Shown piece after piece: positions 17,510 to 25,984 of a DNA stretch of 64,000 nucleotides (its first letter is position 1; every line of letters starts with the position of its first letter). Source of the stretch: Edaphobacter dinghuensis (lineage in GTDB: Bacteria; Acidobacteriota; Terriglobia; Terriglobales; Acidobacteriaceae); contig NZ_BMGT01000005.1 of assembly GCF_014640335.1 (NCBI RefSeq), positions 7,398-71,397 of the forward strand, in the 5' to 3' direction. The position numbers and the translations under genes were made by a program. The notes beneath the pieces were generated by a model. It worked only from the letters and a program-made list of their open reading frames with translations. It made no database searches and was not told the origin of the DNA.

Positions 17510-18508
17510 ATGAACGCTCGGGTACCACCTCATGCCGGGTCAAACGGTTCTCACCACAGAGCCAAATACGCTATTTGGATTGGCCTGGCTGCATTAGGAC
17601 TGGTTTTCGCCGCCATGGTCTGGGAAATATCTCGTCCTTCTGGCAGCCCTGATCCGACCGTGCGGGGAGCAACAAAGTCTTCCGTCATCCTCGACATTGG
17701 AGTGCTCGTATTCCGGGAAGGGCTGGAGTGCGTCCTGGTGCTGGCCGCAATCACCGCCGGACTGACCGGCGACCAGGAACGATACCGCCGCCCTGTGGCT
17801 ATAGGAGCCGGGATCGGCTTTGGGGCGACATTGATCACGTGGTCGGTGGCTGTCCGTATCCTCGCGGATCTTGCTAAGAAGGTTTCCGCTCTTGCACTGC
17901 AGGCCGCCACCGGCTTGCTGGCTATCGTCGTTCTCCTGATCGTCATGAACTGGTTTTTCCATAAGCTCTACTGGACGGGATGGATATCGCTCCATAACAG
18001 GCGCAAACGAAGCCTCCTCGAGGAGACGACAAAGCAGTCAGGAAGAAGAAATGTTTTGTTAGGATTTGCTTTGCTCGGATTCTCCTCTTTCTACCGGGAG
18101 GGTGTGGAGGTTGTTCTCTTCCTGCAAAGCTATCGGCTGAGATTGGGAAACGAGCCGGTGCTTTACGGTGTACTGCTTGGCTCGATACTGTCGGCGGCGG
18201 TTGCGGCCCTTACCTTTGTCGCTCACCGAAGACTGCCCTATAAGAGGATGCTCGTGTTGACGGGCGCCTTGCTTGCCGTCGTGCTCTTTGTGATGGTTGG
18301 AGAGCAGGCGCAGGAGATGCAACTGGCTCATTGGCTTCCAACGACATCCATACCTGGGCTGGTGGATAGAATTCCGTCTTGGGCCGGATTGTGGTTTTCA
18401 ATCTTTCCGACGGTAGAAACACTCACCGGGCAGACTCTCGCGCTGGCTGTGGTGCTTGGCTCGTATTTTCTTGCGCAAAGACAGCTCCGCTCGACCATTA
18501 GGATTTGA
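17510..18508 (+). CDS. FTR1-family iron permease
   Basis: Start chosen at ATG 17510 (332 residues); a frame open from 17330 lacks family features. The protein has about seven membrane segments and both R-E-x-x-E motifs of iron permeases: REGLE at 69-73 and REGVE at 196-200. These bind Fe during translocation across the inner membrane. The N-terminal helix (IWIGLAALGLVFAAMVW) precedes the first motif. It sits 34 bp upstream of a siderophore-interacting flavoprotein, so the pair likely form an operon that imports iron and reduces ferric chelate. A broken copy of its 3' half is at 15847-16265. Confidence 0.92.
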   Translation: MNARVPPHAGSNGSHHRAKYAIWIGLAALGLVFAAMVWEISRPSGSPDPTVRGATKSSVILDIGVLVFREGLECVLVLAAITAGLTGDQERYRRPVAIGAGIGFGATLITWSVAVRILADLAKKVSALALQAATGLLAIVVLLIVMNWFFHKLYWTGWISLHNRRKRSLLEETTKQSGRRNVLLGFALLGFSSFYREGVEVVLFLQSYRLRLGNEPVLYGVLLGSILSAAVAALTFVAHRRLPYKRMLVLTGALLAVVLFVMVGEQAQEMQLAHWLPTTSIPGLVDRIPSWAGLWFSIFPTVETLTGQTLALAVVLGSYFLAQRQLRSTIRI

Positions 18509-18542
18509 CGCACACGGTTTCGCATAAGCAGGGAGAAGGAAT

Positions 18543-19265
18543 ATGTCACCGATCCCCGAGTTTTTAAGCAATGCAGTTCAGAAGATTTTCTTTCGGTGCG
18601 CAATCGTGACGGATGTCGAAGCCTTGACTGGTCATTTCCGCCTGGTAACGGTGGCGGGGCCAGCCCTGATCGGCGAAACCTGGATTCCCGGACAGAAGGT
18701 GCAGTTTCATCTCGGGAATCTCGTCACTCGTACCTATACTCCCACCGCATGGAATCCGGACAAAGGTATTGCGCAATTCCTGATGTTTCTTCATGGCAAT
18801 GGACCGGGCTCGGATTGGGCGGCCTCGCTGCAGAAGGGAGACCCCTGTCAATTTATAGGCCCGCGAAGTTCTCTTAACTTCGCAGACATCAAGGGGCCAT
18901 CCTTATTTTTTGGAGATGAGACCTCAATCGGAGCTGCCCAGGCTCTCGCCAGTAGCAACACTGGAAATCGCCAGGCGCATTATGTGTTCGAAGTCTCGTC
19001 GTCCATCGAGTCCGAGGAGGTCCTGCGCCGAGCAGGCCTGACGAACACAAAGCTCGTTCAACGGACAGCGGATGAGACCCATCTTCATGAGGTCGATAAA
19101 CTCCTCGCGAGCACAGCAACAAGTCTTGGTCTGCCCCAGTGGATTCTGACCGGGAGAGCACAGTCTATTCAGACTCTCCGCAAGCTGCTTCGCGCACGGA
19201 GGATGCTCTTCTCCAAGCTGAACGTAAAAGCCTATTGGGCCAATGGGAAAACCGGCCTCGATTGA
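18543..19265 (+). CDS. Siderophore-interacting protein (SIP), FAD-dependent ferric reductase
   Basis: 240 residues in the layout of the SIP family. The FAD-binding domain has RTYTPT (flavin contact), the pyridine-nucleotide domain has SLFFGDETSIGAA, and the protein ends KAYWANGKTGLD, the usual SIP ending. GGAGAAGGA lies just before the ATG. SIPs reduce ferric siderophores in the cytoplasm with NAD(P)H and release Fe(II). Together with FTR1 just upstream it suggests use of ferric chelates, perhaps the product of the adjacent NRPS. The family is often about 260-280 residues, so this one is slightly short. Its last 60 codons are duplicated at 44036. Confidence 0.92.
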   Translation: MSPIPEFLSNAVQKIFFRCAIVTDVEALTGHFRLVTVAGPALIGETWIPGQKVQFHLGNLVTRTYTPTAWNPDKGIAQFLMFLHGNGPGSDWAASLQKGDPCQFIGPRSSLNFADIKGPSLFFGDETSIGAAQALASSNTGNRQAHYVFEVSSSIESEEVLRRAGLTNTKLVQRTADETHLHEVDKLLASTATSLGLPQWILTGRAQSIQTLRKLLRARRMLFSKLNVKAYWANGKTGLD

Positions 19266-19400
19266 TCGGTGCATGTAAGGAAGCAGCAGTGAATGTCTTC
19301 GATCAGTAGGATCGCGAATCGTTTACCTGGACATTCGAGGCGAGCAGGATTTCGATGTTGCGCTTGCTGCTGTGCAATCGATTCGCGATCGGAGCAGCGA
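19085..19400 (+). repeat. Direct repeat flanking the permease island, left copy
   Basis: This covers the last 60 codons of the SIP gene and about 135 bp downstream. It aligns collinearly with 44036-44347; the coding half is nearly identical and the downstream half is more diverged, ending at the shared GATTCGCGATC-GAGCAGCGA. Confidence 0.88.
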
Positions 19401-19549
19401 GTAAACATCGGAACCGCATTATTTCAATTCGAATGCTGTTGTGGCAAAAGTGCACAATGACAGAAGATGGAGAGAGGAATCGGAGCAAGATGTTTCACTC
19501 TTTTGTTTCGTGAGCCTGAACAGGAATTCTCACAGGGAATGGCCGCTCG

Positions 19550-19894
19550 ATGACAAAGGAAGAAGCGACCCGAAAGCTTAGACAGATGGGTGTGCAGTGT
19601 GCCGAGATCCTGCATCTGCTTGCACCGCTGCCTTCAGATCCCGCATCGGAGGCAGCGATCCGGAGCCTTACCGCGGATCTAAGACAAGGGATTGAGTCGG
19701 AATATATTCGCACGCAGCCGGAGCGGATCCAAAGATCGATGACGATCTTCGAACTTTCTATATACTCTCCTACGATTGAAGAGGCCTGGAAGGAGAGCGG
19801 AATCCGTCGACTCAAAGTCGATGGCAAGATTGATTGGAAGTGGAAGGAAGCAATCGAATCAGTTGCCTACAAAGTCTCAAAATACTTGTCATGA
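19550..19894 (+). CDS. Conserved-looking hypothetical protein
   Basis: 114 residues, mostly helical (KEEATRKLRQMGVQCAEILHLL; SLTADLRQGIESEYI), then WKESGIRRLKVDGKIDWKWKEA. AGGGAA precedes the ATG by about 10 bp. I do not recognise a family. It lies between the SIP gene and a small HU gene, inside the left flank of the permease island. Codon use is like its neighbours, so it is probably a real gene. Confidence 0.6.
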   Translation: MTKEEATRKLRQMGVQCAEILHLLAPLPSDPASEAAIRSLTADLRQGIESEYIRTQPERIQRSMTIFELSIYSPTIEEAWKESGIRRLKVDGKIDWKWKEAIESVAYKVSKYLS

Positions 19895-19903
19895 GGCTCT
19901 TCT

Positions 19904-20143
19904 TTGGATTTGGCCGTAGTGCAAAGTCCTTCTGCTTTCGAATACCATTCCTGGCACTGGTTTAAGAAGATTAAGCCCTGTGTTTCTATGCGCGCAGCGC
20001 AATTGCTTACGATTACGAAGCGTGAAACGGGCGTCAAAGTGGAGGCGGACCTCTTCATTTCGAGGCGCAAGGATCCTGGCATTTTGGGTTGGCTTCGAGA
20101 GGTCGGGGCTGCTGTAGTCGATAATAGGAATGAGGTCTACTGA
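19904..20143 (+). CDS. Possible small hypothetical protein
   Basis: 79 residues from a TTG, or 52 from the ATG at 19988. The C-terminal part (LLTITKRETGVKVEADLFISRRKD, GWLREVGAAVVDN) looks protein-like, with alternating strands. No ribosome site or family is apparent. It ends 15 bp before the HU start. Confidence 0.35.
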   Translation: MDLAVVQSPSAFEYHSWHWFKKIKPCVSMRAAQLLTITKRETGVKVEADLFISRRKDPGILGWLREVGAAVVDNRNEVY

Positions 20144-20158
20144 CCTGGGGAGCACGTA

Positions 20159-20446
20159 TTGGCATTATCGAAGACAGAATTGGTGCGCATGATCTCTGAA
20201 AAGACCGGCGTTCAAGGCAAACAAGTTTCAGAAGTCCTGGCCCTGCTGGCCGAAATCGCTATCAGTGAAACGAAGCAAAGCGGTGAGTTCACCGTTCCCG
20301 GTCTAGGCAAACTCGTAAAGTCAGAGCGGGCCGCCCGCGTGGGCCGCAACCCGGCTACAGGCGAATCGATTCAGATCCCCGCGAAGACAACGATCAAGTT
20401 CCGCGTTGCGAAAGCGGCGTCGGATGCCATAGACGCGATTGTCTAG
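20159..20446 (+). CDS. HU-family DNA-binding protein (TTG start)
   Basis: 95 residues beginning ALSKTELVRMISEKTG, with the HU beta-arm segment (GRNPATGESIQIPA) and the closing FRVAKAASDAI. The start is TTG 20159, preceded by GGGGAG at the right distance; no ATG would preserve the conserved N-terminal helices. HU dimers bend DNA non-specifically in the nucleoid. This single copy at the edge of the permease island is probably not the main chromosomal HU. The unusual start codon implies low expression. Confidence 0.9.
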   Translation: MALSKTELVRMISEKTGVQGKQVSEVLALLAEIAISETKQSGEFTVPGLGKLVKSERAARVGRNPATGESIQIPAKTTIKFRVAKAASDAIDAIV

Positions 20447-20652
20447 TTCCGACCGTGCAGACGGCACCGAGCTAGCGCGGGCCTCTCAATGCTATCGCTG
20501 CGGCGTGCTGGCAAACCTGGCGGCCGCAGCCAAAGCACCGAACATTGGATCGGCAATCTTTTTCATCGAGGTGCTTCCGTATTGACTCTGAAAGCTTGTT
20601 ATAGCAGCGACGACGAAAGAGCAATTGTTGGATCCAGTTCACGGTTAACCTC

Positions 20653-23349
20653 TTATTCAGCGCGCAAGGCTTGCGCGGGATCGATGGAAACTGCCCTTCG
20701 CGCAGGCAGTGCAGCCGCCATAAAGCTGCTTAGAAACAAAGTCAAAACAGCCATTCCAAACAGAACGGGGCTGGCGGCATTCACCTGAAACAGAAATGCT
20801 TTCACCGAGTGAACAGCGAGAATCGCCAAGCATCCGCCTGCCACGGTGCCAAGTGCCAACAGCGCGACTGTCTGCTTCATGACCATATTGAAAACAGCCA
20901 TACGAGTAGCGCCGAACGCCATACAAACGCCGATTTCTGTGGTCCGCTGATCTACATACGAGGCCGTCAAGCCGTAAATGCCGACGCAGCTCAGAAGCAG
21001 CACCAGCGCGGCAAAGAAGTTCGATAGTACAGATAACAACCTCTCTACCGAGATGGCATCGTTGAATTGCACGGCGAACGCTTTCGGCTCAGCTTCGGGG
21101 CTGGTGGGAGCGAGTTCGTGAAGCACGTTCCTATAGGCTGAGTCGGCTTCCGTGAGTGTATGGGCATGGATGATAAAGGTCATGCCTTGCAAGCGCCGAG
21201 TGCTGCTTCCGAATGAAAGATACACGGTCGGTGTCGTGGCCTGCCGCAAGCTGCTGTATTTGGCATCTTCAACAACCCCTATCACTCGACATTCCTTCGT
21301 GTTCGCTCCGGAGGCGGTCGTACCAACATGCTGATAAAGAGCTTGCCCCAGGGCGGAAGTATTGGGAAAAAGACGACTTGCCCCAGCACGATTGACAATG
21401 CAGGTGTCTCTGTCCGAATCCTGGCCGGCAAAGTCGCGGCCAGCGAGAATCTGTGTGCCGAGAGTCGCGAAGTAATGAGCTCCTACATCATTCACTGAAT
21501 AGTCTTCTCTCAGTTCCTCCGCAGAACTGAAATGCGCATCATGACTGAATGCTTCTGTATGACTCCAGCCGTTGAGCGGCGTGTTCTCAGCCACGCTTGC
21601 ATCTATCACTCCTGGCATCTGACCGATGCGTAAAACCATTTCCCGATCAAGATGGACTAGATCTCGATCCTTTTGAGGAAGATCACCAAAATCTGCGGTG
21701 ACAAGGAGCACATTCTCCATGTGAAATCCAAGATTGCTATTTCTCAGGTTCATTACGGAGGCTCCGAGCATCGTGGCTATGACAACCATGGCTAGACCGA
21801 ATGCAATCTGCGCAGGTATAAAAAGCCTTCGTAGGAAGGTACCTTTGCCCGCCAGAATGTTTTTGTTCGACTGCCTTAACGTTGGCTCGATGGAGGTGTG
21901 GCCTGCCAGCCATGCTGGAATGAAACCGAAGAGTAATGCGCAGAAGATGGCGCATCCCGCAGTAATAGCCAGAGTGAATATATCGGGTTCAACAGACAGA
22001 GCCACCGCAGCTTCGCGGTTACTGATGAATTGCAATAAATAGCGGTCCGTTATCCATGCGAATGCGATTGCCAACGTTGCACCGGCGACTGACACGGTCA
22101 GGGCTTCCACCAGAAGTTGCCGCATTAACCGGACTCGGGTTGCCCCCAGTGCTCCGCGAACCGCAAATTCATGCTCACGCTGAGCAACGCGCGTCAGAAA
22201 CAATCCGGCAAGGTTGAGGCAGCATGCGAAAAGTACGACACCTACGAGCGTCTGAAGAAGAAAGAGTGGCTTGGAGTATTGGTTGCGTAAAAAGCTCTAG
22301 CCTGTCCGGCCCAGGACAACCACGAATCGGGCATGATTTTGGACAAGCCTGCTTCGCATGGATGGAGCCGTTTCCCTCATAACGGCTTCGAAGAGATGGG
22401 ACATTTCTGCGAGAGCATTTGCCTGGCTGATACCTGGCTTAAGGCGGCCCCAGGCAGTAAGCCAGAGACTGCCGGTACTATGCAAAAGTGATTCCTTCCC
22501 ATGTACGAGGGGTTCGAATGCCAGCGGCATATAGAAATCAGGATTTGTCCCAACAAGCACGCCGTCAAAACCCGATGGAGCAATCCCGACAACCGTAACG
22601 CTTTGTCCAGACAGTGTGATCTGCTTTCCAATGACTGACGAGTCCTCGTGATAATGCTGCACCCAGAATCGATGGCTGAGGACGATAGCCCAGCCATCAG
22701 TGCCGCCGCCCGTCTGATCGTCCGCAGGCATCAAGAACCTGCCTTCCGCAGGCGCCAGCCCCAATACCTGAAATGTATTTCCACTCACGATAGCCCCCGG
22801 GTAAATGCGGGAGACACCATTTTCGGTCAGCACCACGTCGCTGGAACTCCAGCCGAATATCCCGGAGAAGGACTTCGCTTGGCGCTGCAGAGACTGCATG
22901 AGGAAAAGATTTAATGGCATCCCATTCGCACCGGGATCAGGGGAGTCTCCATTGACAGAGATGCGGACGAGGCTGTCCGGATCGGGGATCGGCAGGCTCT
23001 TGAGTAGCAATGCGTGCATCAGGGTGAATATGCCGGTATTGGCCCCGATCCCGATAGCAAGGACAAAAATTGCAGTTGCTGCAAAAGCCGGAGATCTTGA
23101 TAGTTGTCGCATGGCATATCGTATGTCGGCCCAGATACTTTCCAGCGTTGGCCACTGCCACACTTCTCAGCTATGCTCTTCTATCCGCGTTACGTTGCCG
23201 AACTCGCGGCGCGCGGTTCGCTCTGCTTCTTCTTGCGTCATGCCCCGGTCCGTGAGATCAGCGATCTTCTCGTCAAGGTGTTCACGGATAGACTCTGAGA
23301 GTTCGTCATAGCGACGATGGCGAGAGAATGACGATCTGAGCCAGCGCAT
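20653..23349 (-). pseudogene. ADOP permease broken by two in-frame stop codons
   Basis: One continuous frame of 899 codons carries every ADOP segment. The leader is RRYDELSESIREHLDEKIAD, then WQWPTLES, the first membrane helix, two MacB-type periplasmic domains and two FtsX-type helix sets, ending DPAQALRAE. It is interrupted by TGA at 23164-23166, where intact paralogues have CGA (Arg of RSREVWQW), and by TAG at 22297-22299 after VVLGRTG. No frameshift exists. The rest is uneroded, so inactivation looks recent. It is the last gene of the six-gene permease operon, 45 bp after its neighbour. The three open pieces could look like separate genes, but none is complete. Confidence 0.9.
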
Positions 23350-23394
23350 ACGGATAACTCCTGCGGTGAAGACTTTGCGTGGGAAGTACCTCCC

Positions 23395-25974
23395 CTATTC
23401 CCCACGAAGTACATTCATAGGGTTGAGACGTGCTGCACGAACAGCGGGGATGAGAAATGCGGCGACCGAGATTGCTCCAAGTAGAACAACTGATGACGCA
23501 AAGCTTGTCACATCGAATGGGCTGACCTGAAATAGCAAACGGGTAAGCAATCGGGTGAGAAGGAGTGCGCCACCGATACCAGCGAACATTCCCGTAGCGG
23601 TCAAGAGCAAACCATGACGAAAGACAATCCGTAAAATATCCCCGCGTCCCGCGCCTATAGCCATGCGAATTCCAAACTCCTGCATCCGCTGAAGAACTGA
23701 ATATGCAATCACCCCATAAATCCCGACCGCTGCAAGCATCAGAGCAAGTGAAGAAAAGATGCCGAGCAGGATTGCCGCAAATTTGTCTCCGGTCATAGAA
23801 CTCGCAACTGTTTCCTTCATCGTCGTAACCTTCGATACTGGAAGCTCTGCGTCCAATGCTGAAACCTGTTGACGTATCGCCGTGGCAAGCGTTTCGCTAT
23901 TAGGTCCACGAACAATGACGCTGAAGGAGGACGATGGTTTTTGAGCGAAAGGTTCATAGATCTGTGGGCTTACGGCTGCTTTCAGGCCAGTCTGTTTAAC
24001 ATCCCCTACGACTCCGACAATCTGGCGAAGGTAGGTCGGTCCTGAGATGTCTATGCTTTTCCCGATAGGGTTTTCCGATGGGAAAAAGCGCTTGGCCATC
24101 GTTTCGTTAATGATTGCGACTGGAATGTGATTTGCTGCGTCCTGCTGATCGAAGAAGCGTCCCTGTAGCAAGGGAATTTCCATCGAACGGAAGTATTGCG
24201 GTGTGACGCGGTAGTAGTTTGCCGTGGTTCCTGAGTCGCTTGCTCCAATCGGACGGCCATCAATACGGATACCGGCATCCGGAGCATCCTTGAAAGGGAG
24301 ACCGGACGATATAGCAGCTTGTCGAACATCCGGAAGCCTTATGAGGTGCTCAACAAGAGCTTCGGCAAACTGAGCTTGTTGATACGGCTTTTGATACTTG
24401 ATAGATGGAAGATTGACGTTGGCCGTCACTATGTTTTCTGGATTAAACCCGGTATCGACTTGAAGCAGGTGCCAGAAGCTCTTCAGCACGAGGCTGGAAC
24501 CAGTAAGAAGTACTAGGGAAAAAGCTACTTCTGACACGACTAAAATACTGCGAAGAGTGGTCCGCTTGCCTCCCGCTGAAGCTTTGCTTCCAGACTTGAG
24601 GGGATCAAAGAGATTTGTGCTGGATAGCCGTATGGCAGGCAGTGATCCAAATAGCAGCCCGGTTATTGTTGTCAGCAGGATTGTGAACAACAACACCGTA
24701 TGGTCTACGCTGATCTTATCGAATTCTGGAACGTTAACGAGGGGGGACTTACTGATAGCCGTGACGCCGATAAATGCAAAGGAAGTCCCCAATATGCCTC
24801 CTGCCAGTGCAAGCACGAAACCTTCTGTCAGAAGTTGTTGAACGATGCGCCTTTGACTTGCGCCCAGGGATGTTCGCAGCGCAATCTCTGGTTCTCTGGC
24901 TGAACCACGCGCCAGTAGTAAACCAGCGACATTTACACAGGCAATGAGAAGCACCAACCCCGTGGCACCTAGCAACACATACAGTGGGGTTTTGAGTTCA
25001 CCGGTGTAATACGTGGTGAGCGGGAATACGTTCACACTCCAGAACTGCGGCGTTCGCAGGCGTGGCATGATGGCGTCCATTTCTGCTTGAGCCTGTTCGG
25101 GGGTGACATTTTGCTTGAGGCGGCCAATACCCCAGAGAAAGTGACCTCCATCGAGATCTTCTGCGGTGAGGCCCATAGGCTTCCAAATCTCAGCATCATG
25201 AGGAAAGCTGAAGCTTGCAGGCATTACTCCAATAACAGTGAAGTCAACGTCATTGAGCTTGACGGTAGATCCGAGCACATTGGCGCTGCCGGAGAATTGC
25301 CGTTTCCACAGGTTGTAACCGAGCAGGATAACGTGATCGTTGCCTGCCGTGTCTTCTTGCGGTGTGAATGTCCGGCCTAAGATGGGCTTTATTCCCAAAA
25401 GGTCAGGCAAATTGGCTGTAACGCGCTCGCCCGAAATGCGCTCAGACCTGTCCCCCTCGGAAAGGTTGAATGCCATGCTCACAAAAGCGCCGAGTTGGTT
25501 AAAGGACTTACTCTGTTCTCTCCAGGCCATAAAATCCTGAGGCGGTGCCTCAAAATGCGAGAAGCGCGGCAACCATTTCTCGTCGAGCATCATGAGCCGT
25601 GAAGGATCATGGAAAGGCAGAGGGCGTAGAAGCACGCTATTTACCACGCTAAAAATTGCGGTGTTGGCTCCGATGCCAAGGGCAAGAGTTAATAGGGCGA
25701 CAATAGTGAATCCAGGGGATTTGCGTAATTGCCTTAGTGCAAACTTAACGTCTGCCCATGCGCCTTCCAGCGTTGGCCACTGCCACACTTCTCTGCTGCG
25801 TTCTTCGATCCGCGTGACGTTGCCGAACTCGCGCCGGGCTGCGCGTTCTGCTTTATCCTGTGTCATGCCGTGTTCCATCAGGTCTGCGATCTTTTCGTCG
25901 AGATGTTCGCGGATCGTCTCTGAAAGTTCGTCGTAGCGACGGCGACGAGAGAACAGTTGCTTGAGCCAGTTCAT
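23395..25974 (-). CDS. ADOP-family permease (MacB/FtsX-like, duplicated), operon position 5
   Basis: 859 residues from ATG 25974, with AGGGAG 6 bp upstream; a longer frame overlaps the gene before it. Residues 1-70 form the charged cytoplasmic ADOP leader (RRYDELSETIREHLDEKIAD, REFGNVTRIEERS). A membrane helix (IVALLTLALGIGANTAIF) follows, then a MacB-type periplasmic domain, three helices including VLLIACVNVAGLLLARG, and a second periplasmic domain with three more helices. The protein ends LNPMNVLRGE. MacB relatives couple an ATPase to push substrates from the periplasm outward, but no ATPase is encoded nearby, which is the defining feature of ADOP. It starts 10 bp after the upstream stop and is probably translationally coupled. 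Confidence 0.9.
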   Translation of the reverse strand: MNWLKQLFSRRRRYDELSETIREHLDEKIADLMEHGMTQDKAERAARREFGNVTRIEERSREVWQWPTLEGAWADVKFALRQLRKSPGFTIVALLTLALGIGANTAIFSVVNSVLLRPLPFHDPSRLMMLDEKWLPRFSHFEAPPQDFMAWREQSKSFNQLGAFVSMAFNLSEGDRSERISGERVTANLPDLLGIKPILGRTFTPQEDTAGNDHVILLGYNLWKRQFSGSANVLGSTVKLNDVDFTVIGVMPASFSFPHDAEIWKPMGLTAEDLDGGHFLWGIGRLKQNVTPEQAQAEMDAIMPRLRTPQFWSVNVFPLTTYYTGELKTPLYVLLGATGLVLLIACVNVAGLLLARGSAREPEIALRTSLGASQRRIVQQLLTEGFVLALAGGILGTSFAFIGVTAISKSPLVNVPEFDKISVDHTVLLFTILLTTITGLLFGSLPAIRLSSTNLFDPLKSGSKASAGGKRTTLRSILVVSEVAFSLVLLTGSSLVLKSFWHLLQVDTGFNPENIVTANVNLPSIKYQKPYQQAQFAEALVEHLIRLPDVRQAAISSGLPFKDAPDAGIRIDGRPIGASDSGTTANYYRVTPQYFRSMEIPLLQGRFFDQQDAANHIPVAIINETMAKRFFPSENPIGKSIDISGPTYLRQIVGVVGDVKQTGLKAAVSPQIYEPFAQKPSSSFSVIVRGPNSETLATAIRQQVSALDAELPVSKVTTMKETVASSMTGDKFAAILLGIFSSLALMLAAVGIYGVIAYSVLQRMQEFGIRMAIGAGRGDILRIVFRHGLLLTATGMFAGIGGALLLTRLLTRLLFQVSPFDVTSFASSVVLLGAISVAAFLIPAVRAARLNPMNVLRGE

Positions 25975-25984
25975 TCGATTCTCC

